Part shown: positions 9,071 to 17,131 of the stretch, in pieces | How the letters are laid out: each line of letters opens with the position of its first letter | Numbering within the stretch: position 1 is the first letter of the stretch | NCBI RefSeq assembly: GCF_036946125.1 | Contig: NZ_JAQIJT010000001.1 | Span: 186,001 to 250,000 of the forward strand | Origin: Sphingomonas adhaesiva | GTDB lineage: Bacteria; Pseudomonadota; Alphaproteobacteria; Sphingomonadales; Sphingomonadaceae | Direction: 5' to 3' | Length of the DNA: 64,000 nt | Made by a program: the position numbers and the translations under genes | The notes under the pieces: generated by a model | What the model was told of the DNA's origin: nothing | Databases searched by the model: none | What the model saw: only the letters and a program-made list of their open reading frames with translations

Positions 9071-9882
9071 TGCCGATCCGCTTGCTGGTGTCGGACATCG
9101 ACGGCACGCTGGTGAACCGGGACAAGGCGCTGACCCCCGCGACGATCGCCGCGGTGAAGCGCCTGCGCGAGGCCGGTATCGGCTTCACCGTCATCAGCGC
9201 GCGGCCGATGTCGGGGCTGCGTCCGCTGCTGGCGCCGCTGGGGCTGACGGGCGAGGTCGCGGCGTTCAACGGCGGGCTGATCGCGCGAGCCGACGGCACC
9301 GTCGCCTACCACGCCACGATCGACGCGGACGCGGCGCGCACCGCGATGCGGCTGGCGCGTGGGGCGGCGGTCGACACATGGATCTTCGCCGACAATCGAT
9401 GGTATGCGACCGACCCGGACGGCCCGCATACCGCGAGCGAGCGGCGCTCCTCCGCGCAGGAGCCGCTGACGCATGCCGACATGGATGCGCTGCTGGACCA
9501 TGCCGACAAGATCACCTTCGTCAGCGACGACGAGGGCGCCCTGCGCGCGCTCTACGACACGGTGCACGCCGCGATCGGCGACCGCGCGACCGTCGCCCAG
9601 TCGCAGACCTATTACCTCGACGTGACCGCCACGACCGCCAACAAGGGCGACGGCATCGCGGCGCTGGCGAAGGCGCTGGGCGTCGACCTGGCCGATACCG
9701 CCGCCATCGGCGACCAGGCCAACGACCTGCCGATGCTGACCCGCGCCGGCCTTTCCATCGCGATGGGCAACGCGCCCGACGCGGTGAAGGCGGCGGCCGG
9801 CCACACCACTCGCACCAACGACGAAGATGGCGTAGCCCACGCCGTCGACACCCTGATCCTGCCCCACGGAGACCCTGCATGA
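9070..9882 (+). CDS. Cof-type HAD-IIB hydrolase
   Basis: A 270-residue haloacid-dehalogenase phosphatase of the Cof/IIB class. Motif I is SDIDGTLV with both catalytic aspartates, motif II lies in FTVISARP, the lysine motif is in TANKGDGIAAL, and motif IV is IGDQANDLPML; a type C2 cap lies between. Such enzymes dephosphorylate sugar phosphates or small phospho-metabolites. The start overlaps the gnd stop by one base, and its end overlaps the next HAD gene by four bases. The substrate is not deducible, although the operon suggests a hexose- or pentose-phosphate. Confidence 0.85.
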   Translation: MPIRLLVSDIDGTLVNRDKALTPATIAAVKRLREAGIGFTVISARPMSGLRPLLAPLGLTGEVAAFNGGLIARADGTVAYHATIDADAARTAMRLARGAAVDTWIFADNRWYATDPDGPHTASERRSSAQEPLTHADMDALLDHADKITFVSDDEGALRALYDTVHAAIGDRATVAQSQTYYLDVTATTANKGDGIAALAKALGVDLADTAAIGDQANDLPMLTRAGLSIAMGNAPDAVKAAAGHTTRTNDEDGVAHAVDTLILPHGDPA

Positions 9883-10625
9883 AGAAGCTCGTCGCATTCG
9901 ACCTCGATGGCACGCTGGCGCTGAGCAAGCAGCCGCTGAAGGACGACATGGGCGAGACGCTGGCGGACCTGCTCGGCGTGGCGGACGTCGCGGTCATCTC
10001 CGGCGGCGACTGGCCGCAGTTCGACAAGCAGGTGGCGAGCCGCCTGCCCGAGCGCGCCGATCGCGCGCGGTTGTGGCTGATGCCGACGACGGGGACGAAA
10101 CTCTATACGTGGCAGGACGGCCGATGGACGACCGTCTATGCCGAGCTGTTCGACGAGGGCGAGAAGAAGAAGATCGTCGACGCGTTCGGCGAGTCGCTGG
10201 AGGCGACCGGGTTCGTGCCGGAGAAGACCTGGGGCGAGCGGATCGAGGATCGCGGCAGCCAGATCACCTTCTCCGCGCTGGGCCAGGAAGCACCGATCGA
10301 GGCGAAGGAGCATTGGGATCCCGATTTCGCCAAGCGCAAGGTGATCCAGGCCGACCTCAGGCAGCGCCTCCCCGGCCTCGCGATCAACATGGGCGGCGCC
10401 ACCTCGATCGACATCACGCGCGAGGGCGTCGACAAGGGTTACGGCCTGCGCAAGCTGTCGGCGGAGAGCGGGTTCGGGCTGGACGAGATGCTGTTCATCG
10501 GCGATGCGATCTTCCCCGGCGGCAACGACTATCCCGCGCACGAGGCGGGCGTCGATTGCGTGCGCGTCCGCGATCCGCAGGAGACGATCAGCGTCGTCAC
10601 CGCCATCGTCGCCTGCCAGAAGTAG
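9879..10625 (+). CDS. HAD-IIB phosphatase, phosphomannomutase-like
   Basis: A 248-residue HAD-superfamily protein beginning MKKLVAFDLDGTLALSKQ with the two motif I aspartates. The remainder, with TTGTKLYTWQDGRW, the NMGGATSIDITREGVDKGYGL segment and a final FIGDAIFPGGNDYP motif, resembles the eukaryotic-type phosphomannomutase/HAD-IIB branch more than Cof phosphatases. Its start overlaps the preceding HAD gene in ATGA. Eukaryotic-type PMMs interconvert mannose 6- and 1-phosphate, but bacterial relatives can be plain phosphatases, so the reaction is left open. Confidence 0.8.
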   Translation: MKKLVAFDLDGTLALSKQPLKDDMGETLADLLGVADVAVISGGDWPQFDKQVASRLPERADRARLWLMPTTGTKLYTWQDGRWTTVYAELFDEGEKKKIVDAFGESLEATGFVPEKTWGERIEDRGSQITFSALGQEAPIEAKEHWDPDFAKRKVIQADLRQRLPGLAINMGGATSIDITREGVDKGYGLRKLSAESGFGLDEMLFIGDAIFPGGNDYPAHEAGVDCVRVRDPQETISVVTAIVACQK

Positions 10626-10634
10626 GCGCCGCGC

Positions 10635-10961
10635 TTGGACATTCCCGGCCTCTGGGCACGGTTCATCCAGTGGATCGGCGACGGCACCGGGCTGCCCGAC
10701 ACCATCCTGCACATCCATGCCGGGATGGCGGTGCTGCTGATCGCGCGGGTCGTCACGCGCCGCTCGCTCGGCACGTTCGTCCCGCTCTCCGTCGTGATCG
10801 CGGCGGAGGCGGCGAACGAGATCCTCGACCGGCTGCACTGGGGCAGCTGGCGCTGGTCGGACACGATCGGCGACGTGGTGAATACATTGTTCTGGCCGAC
10901 CGTGATCTGCCTCGCGGTCAGGCTGCGCCCGATGGTCGCCCGCGACGCGCGGCGGCGCTGA
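10635..10961 (+). CDS. Small integral membrane protein of unknown function
   Basis: A 108-residue frame with a TTG start nine bases after the preceding HAD gene. It has about three hydrophobic stretches (around residues 28-40, 48-60 and 84-97), a histidine-containing DTILHIHAGM segment entering the first helix, and an acidic EAANEILDRL segment, a layout reminiscent of VanZ-like proteins. Close packing with the HAD pair suggests cotranscription. No function can be assigned. Confidence 0.6.
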   Translation: MDIPGLWARFIQWIGDGTGLPDTILHIHAGMAVLLIARVVTRRSLGTFVPLSVVIAAEAANEILDRLHWGSWRWSDTIGDVVNTLFWPTVICLAVRLRPMVARDARRR

Positions 10962-11400
10962 GCGCGGACCCGTCACCCCGGGCTCGACCCGGGGTCCAGC
11001 TGCTTCTCGTCACCGGCCGGAAAGCGGGACCCCGGATCCAGTCCGGGGTGACGGAGCCGAAGCCTCAGACAATTTCGAGTTTGATCCACGCGGCTTGAAC
11101 CGGCCACAACCGCCTCCCCGGCGTAGGCGGGGCCTTTGCAGAACAGTGCAACAGCACCGAGCCCACGCCGTGCTCCTGCGCAGGCAGGAGCCCAGGGCCA
11201 GGCAGAACAACGCCCGATGGGACCTGCAACTCCGGGCTCCTGCCTGCGCAGGAGCACGGTGTAGCCTTTTGCAAAGGTCCCGCGTAGGCCGGGGTCCAGT
11301 TGGGCAGCGCTGGTGATCGAGCGCTCGCTTCCTCACCGAAGCCTTCCCAACTGGGCCCCGGCCTTCGCCGGGGAAGTGCTTCAGCCTGAATGGATCACGC
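10962..11400. repeat. Repeat-filled spacer: palindromes plus a 152-bp CCTTTGCA element (copy A)
   Basis: No gene is seen in these 439 bases. At 10971-11053 two GTCACCCCGG-type palindromes face each other. At 11131-11282 lies copy A of a repeat with ends GGGGCCTTTGCA and TTGCAAAGGTCC. Its inner half-arms each hold a CTCCTGCGCAGGCAGGAG hairpin and are inverted copies of one another. At 11285-11376 another pair of GGCCGGGG/CCCCGGCC arms with CAGTTGGG sequence follows. Copies B, C and D of the 152-bp element are at 36520-36671, 59484-59598 and 61811-61963. Confidence 0.8.
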
Positions 11401-12795
11401 CTAGTTCGCCGTCGCGATCGCCAGCAGCGCGCGGTCGATCGCGGCGGTGGCGGAGGCGTCGTCGGCCATGTCGTTGGCCAGCGCGGAGAAGGTCAGCGTG
11501 CGCCCCGACGCCGCGATCAGATAGCCCGACAGCGCGTTCGCGGCGTTGAGCGTGCCGGTCTTGGCGAACAATTTCCCGTCGAGCGGCGTGCCCGCGAAGC
11601 GTCTGGCCAGCGTGCCGTCGACCCCGCCGACCGGCAACGTCTCTCGCCACGCCGCGCCCCACGGCTGGGTCGCCGCCCAGCGCAGCAGCGCGACCGCGCT
11701 GCGCGGCGAGATGCGGTTGTAGCTCGACATCCCCGACCCGTCCGAGAAGTCGTAACCCGCACGCGCCACACCGGCCTTGTCGAGCAGCGCCGCCACCACC
11801 GCCTGTCCGTCCGCGACCGAACCGCTGCCCGTCACGCGCCCGACACGGCGCAGCAGCAGGTCGGCGTGCAGGTTCTGGCTGACCTTGTTGGTGAGGCGCA
11901 CATCCTCGGCCAGCGGCCCCGGGGTGAGGCGCGCGAGCGGAACCGGCTCCGGCGCGCGCGCAACCGGCGCTTGCCCGCGCGTCGCCGGATCGTCGGCCGG
12001 TGTGACCGCGCGGTGGCGCACCCGCGCCGTACCCGTCACCCGCACCCCGGCGGCGCGCAGCAACCGCACGAAGCGCCACGCCGCACGGTGCGCGGGATCG
12101 TCCACGCCCACCGTCAGCGTCACCGGCGCATGGCCCGCGGGGATCGTGCCCGTCACCGTCATCCGGTCGCTGCCCGGCAGCCGCGCATAGCCCAGCGACG
12201 GTTCGCCCCCGGTCGTCACGTCGACGCGGCCGTCGATGCGGTAATAGCCGTCCCCGCTCACCTTCCCCGCGCCATCGACGGTCAGCGTCGTGACATTGTC
12301 GTCGAGCGTCAGCGCGGAAATCGCGGTGCCGTAGCGGCCGGGGATGTTGTTCCAGCTCATCCCCGCGGGCCAGCGCTCGTCGGGAAAGGCGGTGTCGTCG
12401 CCGATGACGTCGCGCACCGTGCGCGTCCTCGCCACGACCGCGCGCGCCAGCTCGGCGAGGCAGTCGGCGGTGCAGTCCGCCGCGCTCGACAGCCGCGCAT
12501 CGCCGTGTCCGGCCAGCACGACGTCGCGCCCCTCCAGCCGCACCGTGGCACCGCCCGCCACGTCCGGTGCGGCGGTGTCGAGCGTGGCGAAGGCGGCGGC
12601 GGTGGTGAACAGCTTGGTATTCGATGCCGGGACGAACCGCTCGTCCGCGCGCACCGCGGCCAGTTCGCGACCGTCCGCATCGACCACCAGCAGCCCGATG
12701 CGCGTGCCCGGCGGCGCACTCGCCAGCGCCTGTTCGACCGTCTCCGCCGCGGCGGGGGTGGCAAGCAGCAGCAGCGGCAGCAGGATGTGGCGCAT
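11401..12795 (-). CDS. dacB: D-alanyl-D-alanine carboxypeptidase/endopeptidase (PBP4 type)
   Basis: A 464-residue peptidase S13 protein with an N-terminal signal peptide ending near ATPAAA. The three active-site motifs are intact: SNTK at 58-61 with the acylating serine, SYN at 358-360, and KTG at 412-414, with the large insert between the first two that defines class C PBPs. It acts in the periplasm, removing the terminal D-Ala of muropeptides and hydrolysing cross-links. Its ATG overlaps the stop of the LysR gene (TGATG), so it ends the minus-strand run of D-amino-acid genes. Release of D-alanine or D-amino-acid-containing peptides fits that neighbourhood. Confidence 0.9.
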   Translation of the reverse strand: MRHILLPLLLLATPAAAETVEQALASAPPGTRIGLLVVDADGRELAAVRADERFVPASNTKLFTTAAAFATLDTAAPDVAGGATVRLEGRDVVLAGHGDARLSSAADCTADCLAELARAVVARTRTVRDVIGDDTAFPDERWPAGMSWNNIPGRYGTAISALTLDDNVTTLTVDGAGKVSGDGYYRIDGRVDVTTGGEPSLGYARLPGSDRMTVTGTIPAGHAPVTLTVGVDDPAHRAAWRFVRLLRAAGVRVTGTARVRHRAVTPADDPATRGQAPVARAPEPVPLARLTPGPLAEDVRLTNKVSQNLHADLLLRRVGRVTGSGSVADGQAVVAALLDKAGVARAGYDFSDGSGMSSYNRISPRSAVALLRWAATQPWGAAWRETLPVGGVDGTLARRFAGTPLDGKLFAKTGTLNAANALSGYLIAASGRTLTFSALANDMADDASATAAIDRALLAIATAN

Positions 12796-13691
12796 CAGCG
12801 TCCCTCGATGACGTCGCCGACCACCGCCAGGAACTCCGCGGCGAGCGCGCTGGGGGGTCGGTCGAGCAGGTGGATGGCGTGGACGTCGAACGTCAGCGGC
12901 GGCTTGAGCGAGCGCATCGCCAGCTCCTCCGCGCCGCTGCCCGCCAGCGTCGCATCGGCGGTGAAATTGTCGACCACGGTCACGCCGACGCCCGCGCGCA
13001 CCAGCGCGGCGGCGATGTAGAAGGTGCGGGCGGAGGCGACCTCGTCCAGCTCCAGCCCCAGCCGCTCCAGCTCGTCGGTGAACAGCCGCCCGATCGGTCC
13101 CGACGCGGCCAGCGTGATGAACGGATGCCCCGCCAGTCGCGCCAGCTCGGTTCGCGGCGGCAGGTCGGGCAGGTCCGCCTCGCGGTGGAGCACGACCAGC
13201 TCGCCCTCGCCGAGCCACGTCTGCCCCAGCGGCGCGCCGCGCGGCACCTCGTTGGCGATCGCGATGTCCGCCTCGCGCTCGTACAGCTTGCGCAGCAGGT
13301 CGTCGTGATGGACGGTCTGCAGGTCGAAGCGGACCTCCGGGCGCTTCTTCAGGAACCGCGCCACCGCCTGCGGGATCACCCCCAACCCCAGACTTGGCAG
13401 CGCGGAGATGCGCAGCGTCGCGCCCGCGCCCGCACGCAGGTTGCGCCCCGCCTCGCGCAGCGCGCGCACCCGGTCCTGGATCTCCGCGACGCCGGAAAAC
13501 AGCGCATGCGCATCCTCGGTCGGGACCAGCCGCCCGCCGGTGCGCTGGAACAGTTCGAACCCCAGCAGCGTCTCGGCATGGCGCAGCGTCTTCGACACCG
13601 ACGGCTGCGACACGTTGAGCGCGCGCGCCGCCGCGCTGACCGATCCGTTGACATAGACGGCGTGGAAAATCTCGATGTGGCGCAGGTTCAT
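12795..13691 (-). CDS. LysR-family regulator of the D-glutamate gene cluster
   Basis: A 298-residue LysR-type regulator: an N-terminal winged helix with AARALNVSQPSVSKTLRHAE as recognition region, then a substrate-binding domain from about residue 90. Starts at ATG 13691 or GTG 13700 are both possible; neither has a strong ribosome-binding site. It lies 25 bases after the transporter gene and overlaps dacB by one base. In described D-glutamate catabolic clusters a LysR protein called DgcR controls dgcN and dgcA, so this gene is a candidate DgcR; the specific identity is inferred from position. A T-N11-A dyad upstream of dgcN is a possible target. Confidence 0.85.
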   Translation of the reverse strand: MNLRHIEIFHAVYVNGSVSAAARALNVSQPSVSKTLRHAETLLGFELFQRTGGRLVPTEDAHALFSGVAEIQDRVRALREAGRNLRAGAGATLRISALPSLGLGVIPQAVARFLKKRPEVRFDLQTVHHDDLLRKLYEREADIAIANEVPRGAPLGQTWLGEGELVVLHREADLPDLPPRTELARLAGHPFITLAASGPIGRLFTDELERLGLELDEVASARTFYIAAALVRAGVGVTVVDNFTADATLAGSGAEELAMRSLKPPLTFDVHAIHLLDRPPSALAAEFLAVVGDVIEGR

Positions 13692-13716
13692 GGGGCTCAC
13701 CGTAGCGCTGCGTCGG

Positions 13717-14958
13717 CTATTCGGCCACTCGCCCGCGGAAGCGCGCCTCGTCCAGCGCGCCCTCGCCGCGCGCGACCAGCGTCGCGACGGTGAGGTTGGC
13801 GGAGGCGGACGGCACGGTGCGGGTCATGTCGAGCAGGCGGTCGAACGGCAGGACCAGCCCGACGACCAGCGCGGTCTGCTCCGCTCCCACTCCCACCGCC
13901 GACAGCATCGCGGCCAGCATGAAGAGCGACGCGGAGGGAACCGGCGCGGTGCCGAACGCGGCCAGCGCGCCGGTCATCAGCATCACCGCCAGCATCCACG
14001 CGTCGGGTACGATCCCCATCGCCTGAAGCGCGAACTGCCCGAGCAGCCCCACGTACATCGCGGTGCCGTCCTTCCCGATCGAGGCGCCCAGCGGCAGCAC
14101 GGTGGACGCGACCGGGCGCGCGATGCCGAGATTGTCCTGCGCCACCCGCAACGCCACCGGCAGCGTCGCGGACGAGGAAGCGGTCGAGAAGGCGACGATC
14201 AGCGCATCGACGATGCCGCGAAAGAAGCGCGCCACCGGCAGCCGCGCCACCAGCCGCAGCAGCCCGGCATGGACCAGCAGCATCTGCACCAGCGACGCCG
14301 CGACGACGCACAGCGCGAGCCAGCCGACGTTGACGAAGACCGCCGCGCCCCCGCTCGCCACCGCATGGGCGATGAGCGCGGCGACGCCGAACGGCGTGAC
14401 TTCCATCACGATGCGCACGATCTGGAGCAGCACCGCGGCGAGGCCCTGGAGCAGGTTGACGACCGGCCTGCCCGCCTCGCCCGCGACCACGCTGCCGATG
14501 CCGAGCAGGATCGCGGTGAAGATGATCGCCAGCATGTCGCCGCGCGCCAGCGCGTCGACGATGTTGGCCGGGACGATGTTCAGCAATTGCTCGGACGGGG
14601 GGACCGGCGCGCCGAGCACGTGCGGCGCCACTCCGCTCAGCCGGATGCCCGCGCCGGGCCGCACCAGCAGCCCCGCCGCCATCCCGATCGCGACCGAGAC
14701 CAGCGTCGTCAGCGCGAACAGCCCGACGGTGCGCCCGCCGATCGGCCCCAGCCGCCGCGGATCGCCCAGTGCCGCGATCCCCGCCGCGATGGTGACGAGG
14801 ACGACGGGCACGACCAGCATCTTGATGAGCCGGACGAACAGATCGCCGACGATCCGGATCGCGGCCGCCCCCTCCGGCCACAGCGCGCCGATCAGGATGC
14901 CGACGATCAGCCCCCCGACGACGCGCCGCCACAGCGGGATCGCGAACCAGCGGTTCAT
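13717..14958 (-). CDS. DAACS (SLC1-type) dicarboxylate/amino acid transporter with altered cation sites
   Basis: A 413-residue inner membrane carrier of the glutamate/dicarboxylate symporter family. The serine-rich hairpin STASSSATLP (about 258-267) and the DRLLDMTRT segment (373-381) are present, so residues matching GltPh D394 and R397, which bind the amino and side-chain carboxyl groups, are kept (D377, R380). The usual NMDGT is GKDGT (295-299), and the NVTGD stretch is SASAN (384-388), removing residues matching GltPh N310, M311, N401 and D405. Na+ coupling is therefore doubtful. Placed between dgcA and the LysR gene, it is a likely importer of D-glutamate, N-acyl-glutamate or a similar acid. 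Confidence 0.88.
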   Translation of the reverse strand: MNRWFAIPLWRRVVGGLIVGILIGALWPEGAAAIRIVGDLFVRLIKMLVVPVVLVTIAAGIAALGDPRRLGPIGGRTVGLFALTTLVSVAIGMAAGLLVRPGAGIRLSGVAPHVLGAPVPPSEQLLNIVPANIVDALARGDMLAIIFTAILLGIGSVVAGEAGRPVVNLLQGLAAVLLQIVRIVMEVTPFGVAALIAHAVASGGAAVFVNVGWLALCVVAASLVQMLLVHAGLLRLVARLPVARFFRGIVDALIVAFSTASSSATLPVALRVAQDNLGIARPVASTVLPLGASIGKDGTAMYVGLLGQFALQAMGIVPDAWMLAVMLMTGALAAFGTAPVPSASLFMLAAMLSAVGVGAEQTALVVGLVLPFDRLLDMTRTVPSASANLTVATLVARGEGALDEARFRGRVAE

Positions 14959-14971
14959 GGTCGGGCGATTT

Positions 14972-15019
14972 CGTCATGCCGGGCGTGTCCCTGGACCCCG
15001 GAACGGGTCCGGGGTGACG
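14972..15019. repeat. Palindromic repeat between dgcA and the transporter gene
   Basis: The segment carries CGTCATGCCGGG followed by TGGACCCCGG and its complement CCGGGGTGACG, a member of the GTCACCCCGG family. It lies in the 79-base gap between dgcA and the transporter and could form a hairpin in the operon mRNA. Confidence 0.55.
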
Positions 15020-15037
15020 AAGGAGCCGGGGCAGCCG

Positions 15038-16027
15038 TCACGCCGCCCCCCAGAAACCGCGCGCCGGCGGGTGCAGGATGCCGCCGCGATTCCGCACGCC
15101 GCCGTCGCGGTCCTGCGCCAGCCACAGCGGTCCGTCGAGGTCGACGAACGCCGCCCGCCCTGCCAGCAGCAGCGCCGGCGCGATGCCGAGCGACGAACAG
15201 ACCATGCACCCCACCATCAGCCCGAACCCCTTCGCGACCGCATCGTCGGCCAGCGCCAGGGCTTCGGTGAGCCCGCCGGTCTTGTCCAGCTTGACGTTCA
15301 CATGGCTGTAGCGCCCGCGCAGCGCCGCCAGATCGGCACGCGTGTGGAGCGATTCGTCGGCACAGATCGCGATCCCCGCCGATACCTGCGCCAGCGCGCC
15401 GTCTTCGCCCGCCGGGAGCGGCTGTTCGAGCAGGTCGACGCGCTGTTCGCGCAGGAACGCGGCGAGCCCGTCGACCTCGGCGATGGTCCAGCTTTCGTTC
15501 GGGTCGACGATCAGCCGCGGCGCGGGGGCGGCGGCGCGGACGGCGGCGATCTGCGCCGCGGCATCCTCGCGGTTGACCTTTACCTTGAGCAGCGGGACGG
15601 TCGCGTGCCGCGCGGCGACCGCAGCCATCGCGTCGGGCGCGTCGATCGCGATCGTGATGGCGGAGGCGACCGGCGCGGCGGCGGCGACCCCGGCCAGCGC
15701 GGCGACCTCGCGGCCCGCCACGCGCGCCTCCACGTCCCACAGCGCATTGTCGACCGCGTTGCGCGCCGCGCCTGCGGGCATCACGGTCGCGATGTCGGCG
15801 CGCGATGCGCCCGCCTCGACCAGCGCGGCGATCGCGGCGATCTGCGCCAGTGCGTCGGGGATCGTCTCGCCATAGCGCGGATACGGCACGCCCTCGCCGC
15901 GCCCGACGTGCGCGCCGTCGCGGATATTCACCGTCACCACATCCGCCGCGGTCTTCACCCCGCGCGCGATGCGGAACGGCGCGTTCAGCGCGAAGCGGTC
16001 ATGGGATGCGGAGAGGGTGCGCAGCAC
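15038..16027 (-). CDS. dgcA: Enolase-superfamily N-acetyl-D-glutamate racemase / dipeptide epimerase
   Basis: A 329-residue enolase-superfamily enzyme. All catalytic features of the muconate-lactonising/dipeptide-epimerase subgroup are seen: KVK at 148-150, metal ligands D175, E201 (LEQP) and D224 (CADES), and the second-face lysine K246 in NVKLDK. On sequence alone it could be an L-Ala-D/L-Glu epimerase. Its overlap of 43 bases with dgcN favours DgcA, which converts N-acetyl-D-glutamate to N-acetyl-L-glutamate. The GTG at 16027 is chosen because it gives the usual short N-terminal strand before the capping domain and no ATG is well placed. Confidence 0.82.
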   Translation of the reverse strand: MLRTLSASHDRFALNAPFRIARGVKTAADVVTVNIRDGAHVGRGEGVPYPRYGETIPDALAQIAAIAALVEAGASRADIATVMPAGAARNAVDNALWDVEARVAGREVAALAGVAAAAPVASAITIAIDAPDAMAAVAARHATVPLLKVKVNREDAAAQIAAVRAAAPAPRLIVDPNESWTIAEVDGLAAFLREQRVDLLEQPLPAGEDGALAQVSAGIAICADESLHTRADLAALRGRYSHVNVKLDKTGGLTEALALADDAVAKGFGLMVGCMVCSSLGIAPALLLAGRAAFVDLDGPLWLAQDRDGGVRNRGGILHPPARGFWGAA

Positions 16028-17022
16028 GTCAGGGTCCAATCGACGATGGCGTCCGCACCGAAGCGGTACGGATCGGTGCAGGGCAGGCCGAGCGCGTCGG
16101 CCGTCTCGGCGCACAGGCGGCGCGCAGCGGCCTCGTCCAGCTTCACGGTGTTGAGCGCGACGCCGACCGCCTGCACGTCCGGACTGGTCAGCCGCGCGAC
16201 CGAAAGGTTGGCGGCGAGGCATTCCGCCAGCCCCGGCAGCGCATAATGCGGCAGCCCGCGCATATGGCCGCGCGACGGATCGTGGCACAGCACGATCGCG
16301 CGCGGCTGCGCCCCGTGGAGCAGCCCGGTCGACACGCCCGCGAAGCTGGGGTGGAACAGCGATCCCTGCCCCTCGATCAGGTCCCAGCCGTCGTCGTCGC
16401 GCGCCGGCGTCAGCACCTCGATCGCGCCCGAGATGAAGTCCGCCACCACCGCGTCGAGCGGCACGCCGTCGCCGGCGATCAGGATGCCGGTCTGCCCCGT
16501 CGCGCGAAAGTCCGCCGCGAGCCCGCGCGCGCGGAACGCATCGCGCAGGGTCAGCGTCGCGTACATCTTGCCCACGGAGCAATCGGTGCCGACCGTCAGC
16601 AGGCGGTTGCCCGCACGCGCGCGGCCGTTGCCGACGGGCAGGTGCGCGGGCGGATCGCGCACGTCGAACAGCGACACCCCCGCCTGCGCGGCGGCGGCGA
16701 CCAGCCGCGGTTCGTCGCGCAGCCGCTGGTGGAGCCCCGACGCGACGTTCATGCCGCTCGCGATCGCGGTCAGCGCGTCCGCGATCAGGTCCGCGCCCAG
16801 CGTGCCGCCGGCATTGGCGATCCCCAGCACCAGCGTGCGCGCGCCGGCGGCGCGACCGGCGGCGGCATCCATCCGCGGCAGGTCGAGCGTCAGCGGGCAA
16901 TCGTCATGCCGCCACTCCCCGACGCAATCGTCCCGGCGGAAGGCGGCGAGCCCGCGCGAGGTCTTGATGCCGATCTCGTCATCGGAATGGCCGAGGTAGA
17001 GGAGGTAGGGGCCGGGGATCAT
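15985..17022 (-). CDS. dgcN: DUF1611 protein, D-glutamate N-acetyltransferase DgcN
   Basis: A 345-residue DUF1611 protein: an N-terminal Rossmann-like domain (about 1-130) and a C-terminal P-loop-like domain with GTDCSVGKM at 145-153, then GQTGILIAGDGVPLDAVVADF and EGQGSLFHPSF. Described members acetylate D-glutamate with acetyl-CoA in a D-glutamate catabolic route, with DgcA racemising the product. The start is set at ATG 17022, giving the usual MIPGPYLLYLG beginning; a longer frame upstream lacks conservation. An AT-rich T-N11-A dyad about 80 bases upstream suggests its own promoter and LysR control. Confidence 0.82.
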   Translation of the reverse strand: MIPGPYLLYLGHSDDEIGIKTSRGLAAFRRDDCVGEWRHDDCPLTLDLPRMDAAAGRAAGARTLVLGIANAGGTLGADLIADALTAIASGMNVASGLHQRLRDEPRLVAAAAQAGVSLFDVRDPPAHLPVGNGRARAGNRLLTVGTDCSVGKMYATLTLRDAFRARGLAADFRATGQTGILIAGDGVPLDAVVADFISGAIEVLTPARDDDGWDLIEGQGSLFHPSFAGVSTGLLHGAQPRAIVLCHDPSRGHMRGLPHYALPGLAECLAANLSVARLTSPDVQAVGVALNTVKLDEAAARRLCAETADALGLPCTDPYRFGADAIVDWTLTCCAPSPHPMTASR

Positions 17023-17102
17023 CGCGCACCTGTGTCGGAAGGATGACACGGAGCGTAGGGGCGGGCCGTGTCGACGCGCCAATCATGGTGACGGCGGTGG
17101 GT

Positions 17103-17117
17103 ATAAAGCGGGATTAT
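17103..17117. promoter_or_regulatory. Candidate LysR-type binding dyad upstream of dgcN
   Basis: In otherwise GC-rich DNA a 15-base ATAA-N7-TTAT dyad is seen, which contains T-N11-A (T17104, A17116), the general LysR box. It lies in the 109-base gap between the amidohydrolase gene and dgcN, about 80 bases before the dgcN start on the minus strand. The likely regulator is the LysR gene at 12795-13691. This is an inference from spacing and symmetry. Confidence 0.45.
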
Positions 17118-17131
17118 GGGCGCGCGGCGCG

